From positions 65,769,716 through 65,833,715 of the forward strand of contig NC_133773.1 in the NCBI RefSeq assembly GCF_003597395.2: DNA of 64,000 bases, in the 5' to 3' direction. The notes beneath the pieces were generated by a model. The model ran no database searches and was not told the DNA's origin. It saw only the letters and a list, made by a program, of their open reading frames with translations. This document shows, piece after piece, positions 1 to 12,400 of this stretch (positions are counted from its first letter, which is position 1; every line of letters begins with the position of its first letter). This stretch comes from Chelonoidis abingdonii (lineage: Eukaryota; Chordata; Testudines; Testudinidae). Made by a program: the position numbers and the translations under genes.

Positions 1-730
1 GCCCTCGATTATTAATGGTCCAGAAAATATTTCATCTTTGTGAGAAGTACATCATTCTGCTTTTTTCTCCAAATATGTAACAATTACTGAACACTTCTGC
101 CTTTTTTTCTTCATTAATTTATGAGCTCCAAATAGTTATGGGCTTACAACTGTTCCTAGCTGTTCTTTTGTTCCTCAAACTTAACTCGTATTTGTCCTTA
201 ACCCTTGAGTTCCTCAGTTTTCTCTAATGTTTGCACTTTGTTTCTAATTTACATCAATTTGCTATATTGCTTTTTCATTTCTTGTTGCCTTTTCCTTACC
301 ATTTAGCCAAAGTTATCCATTCATTACAATTAACCCGTAAAATAAAACTAGAAATCTGATTCAAAGAGTGAGGGTAAAGCTTGCTGGATGCTACACACCT
401 ATAAAAAGATTATCTTTCAGAAACAAGGAATCTATTGTTCTATACAAATTAGAAGTGCTCCCAGGAAATGCACAGCTCACATTTAGCTCCAATAAATAGT
501 AACTTGTATTCTGAAATATTGATATGACTCCACTAATTTTTTCTGAACAAGTAAACAGCCTGCCAAAAATGAGTTAATATGTATATTAATTGGTTTGCAC
601 TAAAAATTCCCTTATCTTCCTTTAATTTATTAGAGGAAAATGAGCCTTTCCAAACCTGATTTTGAAAGGCTTTTAGTCTTTTTATTTTTCAAATCACTTT
701 CTCCTAATCAAAAGATGAAATTTAGCATAC
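1..730 (-). other. PPID: PPID intron 7 (partial), nothing recognised
   Basis: AT-rich intronic sequence starts with the GTATGC donor at 730. I searched the minus strand for the expected third TPR exon and found no match. Confidence 0.7.
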
Positions 731-872
731 CTCACAACAACTTTCAATAGTTCCCTGCCAGTCTGACACCTTCAGTTTACAAGCAGCAATATTTAAAAGG
801 CAGGTCAAGGCAGCAGGATTCAACTTTGCTGTATCTGACTCCTCCGCTATGGCTTTAGAAGCCTCCACATAC
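731..872 (-). CDS. PPID: PPID coding exon 7 (second TPR)
   Basis: The 142-nt exon completes Arg245 and encodes Tyr246 to Glu292. It includes [16 protein letters not shown] (270-285), a TPR A-helix whose Asn272 matches a third clamp residue of the family. The acceptor is gtgcag|GTATGT and the donor GAG|GTATGC at 730. The clamp Lys and Arg of the third TPR belong to the next exon, which I could not find in positions 1-730, so it lies outside the window. Confidence 0.93.
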
Positions 873-3439
873 CTGCACAAAACAAATTTACATGTTATGT
901 ATTAGTGTATATACTGTAACTTGCACTATTAACTTTTCTGCCCTTTGCTATCTTGCTGAAAGTGTATGCAAGAACTAACAGTCACATCTACTCTTATCCA
1001 CTTTAGTTTACTACAGGGATCAGCACATTTACCAAAGACGGCATGCAAGCTGATTTTTAATGGCACGCTGCTACCTGCCGGGGTCCCAGCCCCACTCAGC
1101 CCCTCCACCCACTGCTCTCTCTTGCAGGGGCAGGAGGCAGAAGCTTGGTCCTGCCAGCAGCCAAGCTCCATCCTCCCCAGCATGGTGCTTTCCTACCCCT
1201 CCTTTCCTTCCCTGTGCCAATCAGCTGATCACCCTGGCGAGGGGAAGGAGCGAAGCCGCAGTATGCTCGCTGCTCCGGGGAGGAGGCAGAGAAGAGGTGG
1301 GACAGACAGGGCCCTGGGGAAAAGGGGGGGAGAAATCGGGGCATATCCCCTTCAACCTCCTGCCTGGAGCTGCTCATGACAGGGTGCTGGGAGCATCCCC
1401 ACAAGCTGAGCACCTCAGCCCTCTTCCCTGACCCCTGCATGCACCATAACCCCAGCCCTGACTCCTGCACCCCCACACATACACAGCCTCCCACATCCCC
1501 TCCCTCACCCTGAGCACCAAATGGGAACTCCTGCACCCATCTCCCACCTCACACACACATTCCCACCTGCACCCCTGGTCTGGGGTCCCAGCCACAGTCC
1601 CCGCTCAGCCAGCTGCCAAACCAGGTGAACGGAACCCCAGGCAGGCAGCAGGCTGAGCGGGCCACCGGCGTAAGATCAGCATTTTAATTTAAATTTTAAA
1701 TTAAGCTTCTTAAATATTTTGAAAACCTTGTTTACTTTACATACAACAATAGTTTAATTATATAATAGAGACCGACCTTCTGAAAAACATTAAAATGTAT
1801 TACCGGAACACGAAACCTTAAGTTAAAGTGAACAAGCGAAGACTCGGCACACCACTTCTGAAAGGTTGCCAACCCCCTGGTTTACTATTTCTAAACATTG
1901 ATGGCTGTTATATTGTTATATAAAGGAATTAAACTGAATTTGTCGTGCTTCCTACAATTAGCTCTTTTTTTTTTTTTTTAATAAAGCACTCCATTTTAAA
2001 TAACCATCTTTTACACAACATTGCCCCTTCTTCCTCTCTAAGTATTTGTCTACACTACCTGAATTATTTTAATTACTTGTATTTGGGACCGTACAGATAA
2101 ACAATCTAAGCTGCAGAGTTTGCAAAATGCAGTCATTTACCTCCAACAAACAAGATTGCCATAAGAAAATTAGTGGAGAGAGAAGAGGAGGGGTATAACT
2201 CCCATTTCCTTGTGATGCTAGTGTCATAGTTTTGAATAAACTTCACCTGCATCTCCCACACCTGGCTCCATTATCCACTCCAGGAATTCCAAACCAAGTC
2301 TCAGGTCTCCTGCCAGCACCAGTCCCTGGGCAGGAACCCTTGTTTCACTCCCTTCTGACAGGGGGGGTTTTAAGGCTGCACAGCTCCCTGAGATATCACA
2401 GTACAGGGCAAACAAGCCAGACTACCTAAAGGCCATTGTTTTCTCTCCAATGGCTCTCTGTTTGCCAGCAGTTACAAGTTACCACATGGCTCAGTGGAAG
2501 CAAACACATTTATTCTTAATGTAAAAGCATTACAGAGAAGACACAGTGAAAATGCCTACGTGCATGCTAAAAGCTTACCCGAGAACACCCATCAGTTTTA
2601 TGGGGCCTTAGTGTGTCATTGTCCTTCCAACCCTTCTGCAAGGGTTGTGGGGCCTCCCTTGGACAGATAATCCTGTCCATTTGCTGGATCAGAAAGAAGG
2701 CCATGCAATAGGTTAAACCCAACCTTTTTATGCCAAAAGCCCTGTTTTCCAAGACTCTGGAAACCCAAATTGAACCAAAATATGCAAACCTCCAAAGGAT
2801 GTAGTACCTCTCTGGAGGTGATTACAACTTGAGTGATTCTCTTTAATGACCCCCACTGTTTTAGTTCCTGAGGAGCTGTGGTAACCTCCTTCTTGGAGTA
2901 AAACACAATCAGACATACAAACCCTGGCCCACAGTGATACATGAGCCTAATATATTTCCCCAAAGATACTGCATGCAGTTGCAACACTTGTCATAGCCAG
3001 TTCAAGGCTCTGTTTCTGAACTTCAAAGTCAACATGGGTTAGGACTCAACTACACCAGTGATTTTATCTCTATGCACGAACCACAAAGATAGTTGAGATC
3101 TTCTCGGACAATGCAGCTGACAAAGGCAAGGTGAAAGCATAACCAGATGAAGTCAGCCTAGCAACAAAACGATCATACAGAAGAAATCTGACTACTCCAC
3201 AATTCATCTATTTTTTAAGACTTTCCTCTTTGGAACAGTGTTTCCATCAGTACAAGATTGTTTATTTTTAAAAGTCAAACAAACATGATTTCACGTATGT
3301 TCAATTCAGTCAGAGCTTCCTGTAATCAAAGAACAGAAGAGAGGAGGGATCACTGAAATTCGTTAGGGACTTAGCTAAGCAGACCCCATTTAGCTGTGAA
3401 AGTTTGAATACTGCAGCAATGGATGCTATATAAAAAACA

Positions 3440-3479
<40 letters not shown>

Positions 3480-6400
3480 AACAAGCTGGAGAAGGGGAAG
3501 GAAATTAATTCTGTAGGTGAATGCTCTGCCCCAAATTGATGTCAATAAAAGAAGTTTTAGAACAAACTGATTAACAAGCATAAATCACCTGGAAGAGACA
3601 GTATTTCCTGAAGAGTTCTGAAGGAACTCAAACATGAATGTGCAGAACTACTAACTATACTACGTCACCTATCTTGAAATCAGCCTCTGTAGCAGATGAC
3701 TGGAAGGTAGTAGCTCATGTAACACCACTTTTTAAAAAGGGCTCCAGAGGCAATCCTGGTAATTACACGTTGATGAGCCTAAATTCAGTAGCAAATAAAT
3801 TGGTAGAAATAAAAGTAAAGAACAGAATTATCAGACGCACAAACATGGTTTGTTGGGAAAGAGCCAACATGGCTTTTGTAAAGGAAAATCATGCCTCAAT
3901 CTATTAGAATTCTTGGAGGGAGTCAACAAACATGGATAAGGTTGATCCAGTTAATAGAGTGTACTTGCTTTTCAGAAAGCACTTGACAACATCCCTCACC
4001 AAAGGTTCTTAAGGAAATTAAGAAGCCATGGGATAAAAGGGACATGTTCTCATGGATCAGTAACAGGTTGAAAGAGAGGAAACAAATGGTAGGAATATGG
4101 TCAGTTTTCACAATGGAGAGGTGAACAGTGGGGCTCCCCAAAAGATCTGTACTGGGACCTGTTCTGTTCAACATATTCATTAATGATCTGGAAAAGAGGG
4201 GTGAACAATGAAGTAGCAAAAGTGTAAGGATGATACAAAATTATTCAAGATAGTTAAGTCCAAAGTAGACTGCAAGGAGCTAGGGAGATCTCACAAAACT
4301 GGGTGACTGGGAAACAAAATGGCAGATGAAATTCAACTCTGATAAATGCAAAGTAATACACGCTGAAAAAAATAATCCCAACTATTCATATACAATGGGT
4401 TCTAAATTAGCTGTTACGACCCAAGAAAGAGATCTTGGAGTCACTGTGGATAGTTCTTTGAAAACTTCCACTCAATACACAGCCAGAGTCAAAAAGGCTA
4501 ACAGTATATTAAGAACAAAAAGGAAAAGGATAGAAAATAAGACAAACTATCACAATGCCACCATATAAATCCATGGTGCACCCACACCATGAATGCTGTG
4601 TCCAGTCCTGGTCGTCCCATCTCAAAGCAAAAAAAATAAAAAATAGTGGCATTGACAAGGTTCAGGGAAGGGCAACAAAGATGATCAAGGGTATGTAGAG
4701 ACCAAAAAAGATTAGGACTCTTCACCTTACAAGAGAGGCAACTAAGGAGATAAGAGAAAAGTCTATAAAATCATGGAAAGTATGAATAAGGAAGTGTTAT
4801 TTACCCTTTCTTACAATACAAAAAATGGAGTCACCCAATGAAATTAATAGGCAGCAGTTTTAATACAAACGCATAAGTACATTTCACACAACGCACAATT
4901 AAATTGTGGAACTCATTATCATGGGATGTTGTGATGCCCAAAAACATAAGTGGATATGTTCATGGAGGATAAGTTCATTGATGGCTATTAGCCAAAATGA
5001 TCAGGGACACAACCCTATGCTCAGGACAACCCTAAACCTCTGACTACCAAGAAGCTGGGAGTGGATGCCAGGGTAGATCACTCCATAGTTGCCCTGTTCT
5101 GTATACTCCCACCAAAGCTCTGGTAGGGGTCACTGTCACAGACAAGATACTGGGCAAGACATACCACGGTCTGATCCAATATGAAAGCTCTTATGTTCCT
5201 ATGCCAACAGTTAAGCCCCTGACGATATTAAAATCTTGGAACATTTAATTAGAATGCCTCATCTTGGTTTCTGCAGCACTACACGAGGAAACAGGTGGTC
5301 TGGCAGAAGAACACTAGTCCATGTAAAGTTTTCAGATAAAACTGACACTATTCTGACAGCCAATCCTGCAGTTCTTATTTATACACAACTTCCTAAATGC
5401 CTACACATGTAAAGATATCACGGAAGTAACCAATTAATACCAAAATTAGTAAACAAAAAAGGACTATATATTCGTGTACATCTTTGCAGTACTAATTAAT
5501 CCAATTTTGCATCTGGAACTATAGCTGGCTGCAAAAAAGGCTTTCCCTTGTATGAAAAATTCTGAATTTCTGAAAACATCCCAAGTTCAAAAAATTTTTG
5601 CTGACAGCAAGAGGAATGGTGAAATTACTAGGGAGCCTGGAAGACTGGGCTTACAAGCAGCCTACCAGGGTGGGGAGTGCTGGAGTCTGCAAACCCCAGC
5701 TCTAACAGCTTCACAGGACTGCTATCAAAGGGCAGCCTTGAGTGAGTGCCATGGTGCAAGAGAGGTGGGCAGAAAACATGACAGGTTTTTCACAGGAAAC
5801 CTAACTGGGTTCTGTTTTAAAGTGTCAATGAAATAAACACATTCCTATGGAACATGTTAATTTCAACTAATCACCATTTTCCAGTGAAAACACACAAATG
5901 TTTCAGGACAGGAAGTGAGATAGGTGGAGCTGGTAGCACCATTTATAGTTCAGATTGCCCAACAGTTCTCAGAATAAAGAGCAGTTTTCCACTGTTTATA
6001 CTTTGTAAATTTCAACTGGGCTGAAATTTTCCATGCCAGGTGTCTGCCTCAGGCTGAATTTTTTTTGTAGTTTCTGCAGAAAAAGTTCAACTATTTCTGA
6101 AAATGAGATTAAAGTACAGTTTTGTCCGTGTCAAAATTCTTCAAACTGTTTTGCTGAATAGCTCTAGCGCCGCTAATGCTTTAGAGCAGACTTGAAAATT
6201 GGCTTGGGGAAAGAGGGAAATAAATCTCCCAGGTGTCAAGGCCATGCTTTTTGCCTTTGGATGAAAATTCATTCAAATTTGGCCAAGCTATGAAACTCTG
6301 AAAATCTCAATTCATATATGGTCAATAGAGATTTTAATAAGAATTTTTACAGCTACATTCTCTGAAAATTGTATCTGTACTGAGCATGCTCCAATCCAGG

Positions 6401-9400
6401 GCACCAGCTGAATTGGACCTTCGCTTCGTGATTGCTGCTCCTGGCCACTGTGGCAACAGGCACTAGAACTGTGAACAGAGAGAGTGTGTCTCTCCAGGCT
6501 CCTGTCGTTGACCAGGCATAGAGGAGGATACAACCTAACTCAGGGCAGAGGAATGCAAGAAGGAAAGGATCTGGCTGGTTAAGAAGGATGTATGGGGAGA
6601 CTTGCATGACATGCCTAAGCAGGGAGAGCAGGACAGGTGGAAGACAGACTGATGAAGATCACATGAACAGGGAGACTGGGAGAGCAAGAAGCCTGAGTCA
6701 GGGTAGGAAGACTAGGATGAGGAGTCAGAAGGATGGGAGGAAATTGAGGTGAGATGTCTTGAGAGGGAGCCTGGGGGATGTGGACTGAAGAGTGGTTAGG
6801 AGAGGAGACTGGGATTAGGGCAAAGAAATGGGTTGGGAGAGAAGAGATGGTACTCGGATGAGAAGCTGAGGGAGGAGATGGGACTGGGACAAAGACTGGC
6901 TGGAGGGAATGGGCAGCAGGGTCTGCCCACTAAAACACACTCCTCTCCAGAACCTGGAATGGAACCCAAGATTCCTGCGCCTTAACATTCCTCTATTGTC
7001 AGCAAATATCTGTGAAAACCGCTGGTAAAATGCATCTCATCCTCCTCCAGTGGCTGGTTCACAGAATGAGCCTATGGCTGCTATCACTGACTCCATTAGC
7101 TCAAGTAACCTATCCTGTCAATTTAAAATGTACCAATTTTACTGATGTCTAGATTTACAATTATGTCATGGACATTTTTCATAAGTGTCATGGCAGAGAT
7201 GCAGGAAAAAACAGATAAGTCACAGAAAGAGGGTAGCAGGGAGCTCTGTTGGGAGCAGGGCTGGAAAGCAAGTCCACCTGTCCTCTGGGATCGGGACTGG
7301 TTCCCTGCTTTGGGCTTTGCAACATAGCGTAAGGGGTGACAATGCCACTCAGGTTTGGTGTACCTGTCCACACAGATGGAGACAGCAGGCCAGCCACACC
7401 TGAGGGGTAGAGGATTGGAGGGGGAAGGACTCAAAGGTGCATTTAGCCTTGAAACTGTGACACAGTTACCACAGACACCTACTATTTGGTGTGCATGGTA
7501 TTTCAAATAGAAATTAGTGGGTTCCAGCTCCAGCTAGTTTTCAGCTATTAGACATAACAGACAAGTTTAAGAAATAAAGGCAGGGAAGAGGGGTCAGGGA
7601 AGGAGAACAGTAAAAGACTGAATGTTTTTGTTTTGTATCCAAGCTTAACATTTTAGATTCTAAATGCTGTTTTTAGTGCTAGGATTTTTTAATTCTAGAA
7701 AAACAGCTTGATATCGAGTCAATTTCAAAAGGTGAGTTAAGTAGTTTTCAGCACTACACAGGCTGCTGAGTGGCTCTGCCAGTGTTTTTAGTTTTACAAT
7801 CATGTCTTATTTTTTAAAAAAATATCTTCCCTGTTGTGTCAAAGACCAATACAGAAAGGGGAAAAAATGACACTGCAGTGAAACTGACTATATGCAAAAA
7901 CAACGAGGAGTCCTTGTGGCACCTTAGAGACTAACAAATTTATTTGGGTATAAGCTTTTGTAGGCTAAAACCCACTTCATCAGATGCATGGAGTGGAAAA
8001 TACACTAGGCAGGTATAATGTGCTGTGTTTTTATACCTACCTGCTGTATTTTCCACTCCATGCATCTGATGAAGTGGGTTTTAGCCTACAAAAGCTTATA
8101 CCCAAATAAATTTGTTAGTCTCTAAGGTGCCACAAGGACTCCTCGTTGTTTTTGCTGATACAGATTAACATAGCTACCACTCTGAAACCTGACTATATGC
8201 AGTACTATCAAATGCACACAAAAAAAAAACAAAAAAATCACTAATTTTCATCCTCATCTCTTTTACTTTTACTAATTTTAGCTCTTTAATAAGTTAAAAG
8301 TCAGGCATAATTTAACTTGACAGTGGCATTTTAAGTTACTATACTCAAAGTCTGGTGAGCAATGATCAGTAAGAATGCAGGTATAGGAATGACATCTGAA
8401 AGCCACTCTAGCAGAAAGATTTGAAAGAGACTAAGGTTGCCTGGGCACAAGGATCAAGGACAACATTCCAAACAACTTTGGATGGCATTAAAGAAAAGGT
8501 GAAGAGTTACTTGAGAAAGACAGGCAGGAGCATGCCAAGTAAGTAGAGCAACGGGCATGACAAGGAGTATAGAGATTACACAATCAAGAGCAGAGAGCTG
8601 TTCAGGGCCTTGAAGGTGAGGGCCAAATTTGAAGTTGTAGAGAGACATTGGCAAACACCGCAGAGACTCTGGGGGAGGAGAAAAAACTGTTGGAACAGCA
8701 ACCAAGAATGGTTATTGGTCACTATAAATCTGTACCAAATTCATACCAGTGACCCAGAGGTGGAAAGTGTCACATGTCCTGAACCATTCAGTCCTCTAAG
8801 TTTCTAACTGAAAGTTTTTCTGATTTCTAACTAAATGAAAATTTTCATTTTTAAAAAGCAAAGAAGTATCTAACAAAATGTTGTGTTTCAAGTGAAAATG
8901 AGCGCAGGACTGGAATTAATAAGCAATTAATACACAAAGCAATTCTTTCTGACCTTGCTCCAAGGTTGGCATGGATGACCCATTTGTGCAGCATGTGCTC
9001 ATTTTTAAATGAGCAACTAAAAAAAAAAATCACATATTCATTTTCCAATCCAAAGGGTAGGAAGAGGGAACAACTGTTTGACTTACAATAGCAGGAACCC
9101 TTACCTTAAGCCTTTAGTGTACTTTTTACTTGCCATTGCCCAGTTCTGTGATTTGAAGAAAGTATTTCCTATATTCTTTATGTCTTCTGCTATGGACACA
9201 ATCTTGTCAATCTATTGAGAAGACAAAAAAAAATCCTATAAAATATAAGTATTAAATTATGTTATTTATACCAAGCTGCAACAAGTCTTTGGACTACTTA
9301 ATATTTAACAGTAGAATCCCAAGTCTACTCTCTTTCAAAGATTGCCAAAATGCACCAAAAACTCGACTATTCCAAGTTTTGAAAGAAAACTATATTCAAA

Positions 9401-12400
9401 CTACTACAATATTCTATTATATGGGCAACACATTCTCCTTGATCAATGGTATGAAACTCTCATTGAGTTGTACATGAGGGTAAGAACATAAGAATGGCCA
9501 TACTGGGTCAGGATATTGGGCTGGATGAAACATTGGTCTGTCATCTGACAGTGGTCAGCACTAGATGCTTCAGAGGGAATGAACAGAACAACGCAATTAT
9601 TGAGCAATCAATCCCCTGTTGTTCAGTCCCAGCTTCGAGTAGTTAGGGGTTTAGAGACACCCAGGGCATGGGACTGCATCCCCGACAATCTTGTCTAATA
9701 GCAATTGGTGGACCTATCCTCTAGGATCGGGGGACAGACCTTAAGAGAACAATACATAACAGCAATAGAGAACATGCAATCACTAATTTAATTGTTTGCC
9801 CTTAAACGCAGTTACATGAACGAACATTCATTCCTCCTTAATCCAGGATCAGATAAACAGAAGCTTTAGCTGTATCCATAAAAAATCAGAGATTTGTTAG
9901 TGATGCAGGTATATAACCAAGAACTTCTCATTCCCAAAAGTATTGTGTCTTATTTCCCACAGTTCAAGGCACAGATACTTGATCTGCATAGGCTCTCCAA
10001 CCAACAATCAACTGTTTACATACTTCTGTCCTTCCCTCAAACCATTTCTAGACCCATAAAGTAAAGCTGATAGTTAACTGCCTGTCTGTTCTAAATCCAT
10101 CACTCTAGCTTCAACTTAGAAGGTACAAGGCTTTCAAGTGTCAACAACTGTCTCTGTATCGGTAATTTAACAAACTGCAGTTAGTACTGTCTTTACCACA
10201 GCCACAGACATTTATATGCCACAGCCTACTCCAACGTCCCAGCAAAATATAGAGACTTCTAAAAGTTCAGTTTCAAAAAAGTATTTCTGTTCAGTCACTG
10301 CACACTGACCCAATAAAAACTATACATGTGGCAGATAACTGCCTATCCTGACAAATAAAATGGCAGTGTTGTCTGTCTATACAGGGCATGCCTAGAAATT
10401 GCTTTGTGGGTGAAAAGCATGGTAATGAGATGATTTTTTAACTATGGAAAGTGTCACAGACTATGGGGGAGTCAGGGCCCTGCAGCCCCCACCCCCAACT
10501 TCCTGCAATTCACCGTGACTCTCAGCCAGACAGTAAAACAGAAGGTTTATTAGATGACAGGAACACAATCCCAAGCAGGGCTTGTAGGTACAACCAGGAC
10601 CGCTCAGCCAGGTCCCTCTGGGGGGAAAGGATCTTAGACTCCAGACCTGGGGTTCCTTGCCTCTTCCAAGACAGCCCAAAACTGACATCAAAAAATCCTC
10701 CTTTCCTCCCCATCTCCTTTCGCCTCACCCCACCCCCTTCCTGGCTCAGGTAACAGGCTCAGGTACAGTCCCTCACCTAAAGTCACCCCCTGCTCTCCCA
10801 TCCCCCAATGCAGACAGTTCCAGCAAAACCAAACGACATTCCCAGGTCAATCCATCCCGCTCCCTACTGCGTCACAGAAAGCAACTAAATCGTTAAATAA
10901 TTTCCAGAGTATTAATACTATGAAATCCTATATAAATTATGCCTCTGGAAACTTGTCACTACAGCACCACAATGAAGAACTGAGAAATAAAGGAAGAATC
11001 GGAAAAAAAGCATCTAAGTGGAACGTTTTGTTCTTAGCCTTATATGCACTGGAAAAATAAATCCAAGTTAGCATTAAAAAGAGTAGCTAAAAAGGCATCA
11101 CAAAATTCCCCATCATTACATCTAACTTGCCCTAACAGACTTCTTAAAAATAAACTGAAGTCTGGTAAACCTGACAACAACCACCATATATCTCAGATTA
11201 TGTAAATATCATTGCACAGGAAAAATAATTGTCTTCAAAGAAAAACCACTTACATCTTTTAAATCTACATCTGAATCTTCAGGGAAATCTGGGTGAGTAT
11301 CTCCAGAGCCATCCATTGGGGAGATTCCCCAGTTATCACCTTCCTTCAGCTCTCCACATTCTGCAATAATGCACAACTGTAAAAAACAGGAGGCGTACAA
11401 TATGCAATGTTGCCATTCACTAATTGGAAAGCTTTAGCTCTTGTGTATTTCCAAAAGATCAGTGAAAGTGTCCTCCTGTCACTCCCAAACTACAGATTTC
11501 AGAGGCCTACTTCAGCTGCTTCTAACTATCCTTATGAAACTCAGCTTCATTTTCAGTTTTACTGCAAGGTAAACTCATCAAGTTCAACCGCTGGAAGGAG
11601 CATAGGGCTATTTACCCCATAGTAAGACTGAAGTGCCTAGTTTTCACTGTGTTTTACACCTCAGGATAGCTCATGCATGTTAGTTACTTAGGTAAAAAAA
11701 AAATCTATTATAGCAGCGAAGAAGACACGGTCATTATGTGAAAGGGTGACAACACACACTAACACTTCCTACTGCTGCTCTATGTTTCTTGGAAGCACCA
11801 ACCAAGCCTAAGACCACTTAGCTGTAAAAATCTAGCAGGATCACACCACAAGAAGCCATTACACTAGGAATGACTGCATTGCTCATCTAGGCTACCACAT
11901 ATGAAAAGGAAAACATGTATTTTTAAGTTGGTAGCAAAATAAATGCTTTCTTTTCCAACAACAAGGGAAAATTTTCAGATATTATGGAGGAGACATAGAT
12001 GATGAAAAATAATTGGTCATATTTTATATTTGATGAAGAGGCATAACCCCCTAACACAGCCGTGTTAAATGTACTAATTATACTGTTTGCTCAATGCTGT
12101 TAGACCATTAGCCCCCCGAACCCACCCCCCCAACACACACACACGTCCCCTAAACACAGAATGGGAGCCAAGAACTCATGTGTCTACTCAGCTGCAACAT
12201 GAACTCCTTTTGCAACTTTTGGCAAGTCAGAACTTCATTTATACAGGTTTCAGTTTCTCATACGTTCAAGGTGCAGAGACTTTACCTTCCTCCCTCATTT
12301 CCAAAGGTGGTGTGAAAACTGTTTAGTAATTACTAGTTAACATTTGTAAGAGTTTTACACATCTAGAATATTAAGAATTATTAACTACAAGATACTGTAA

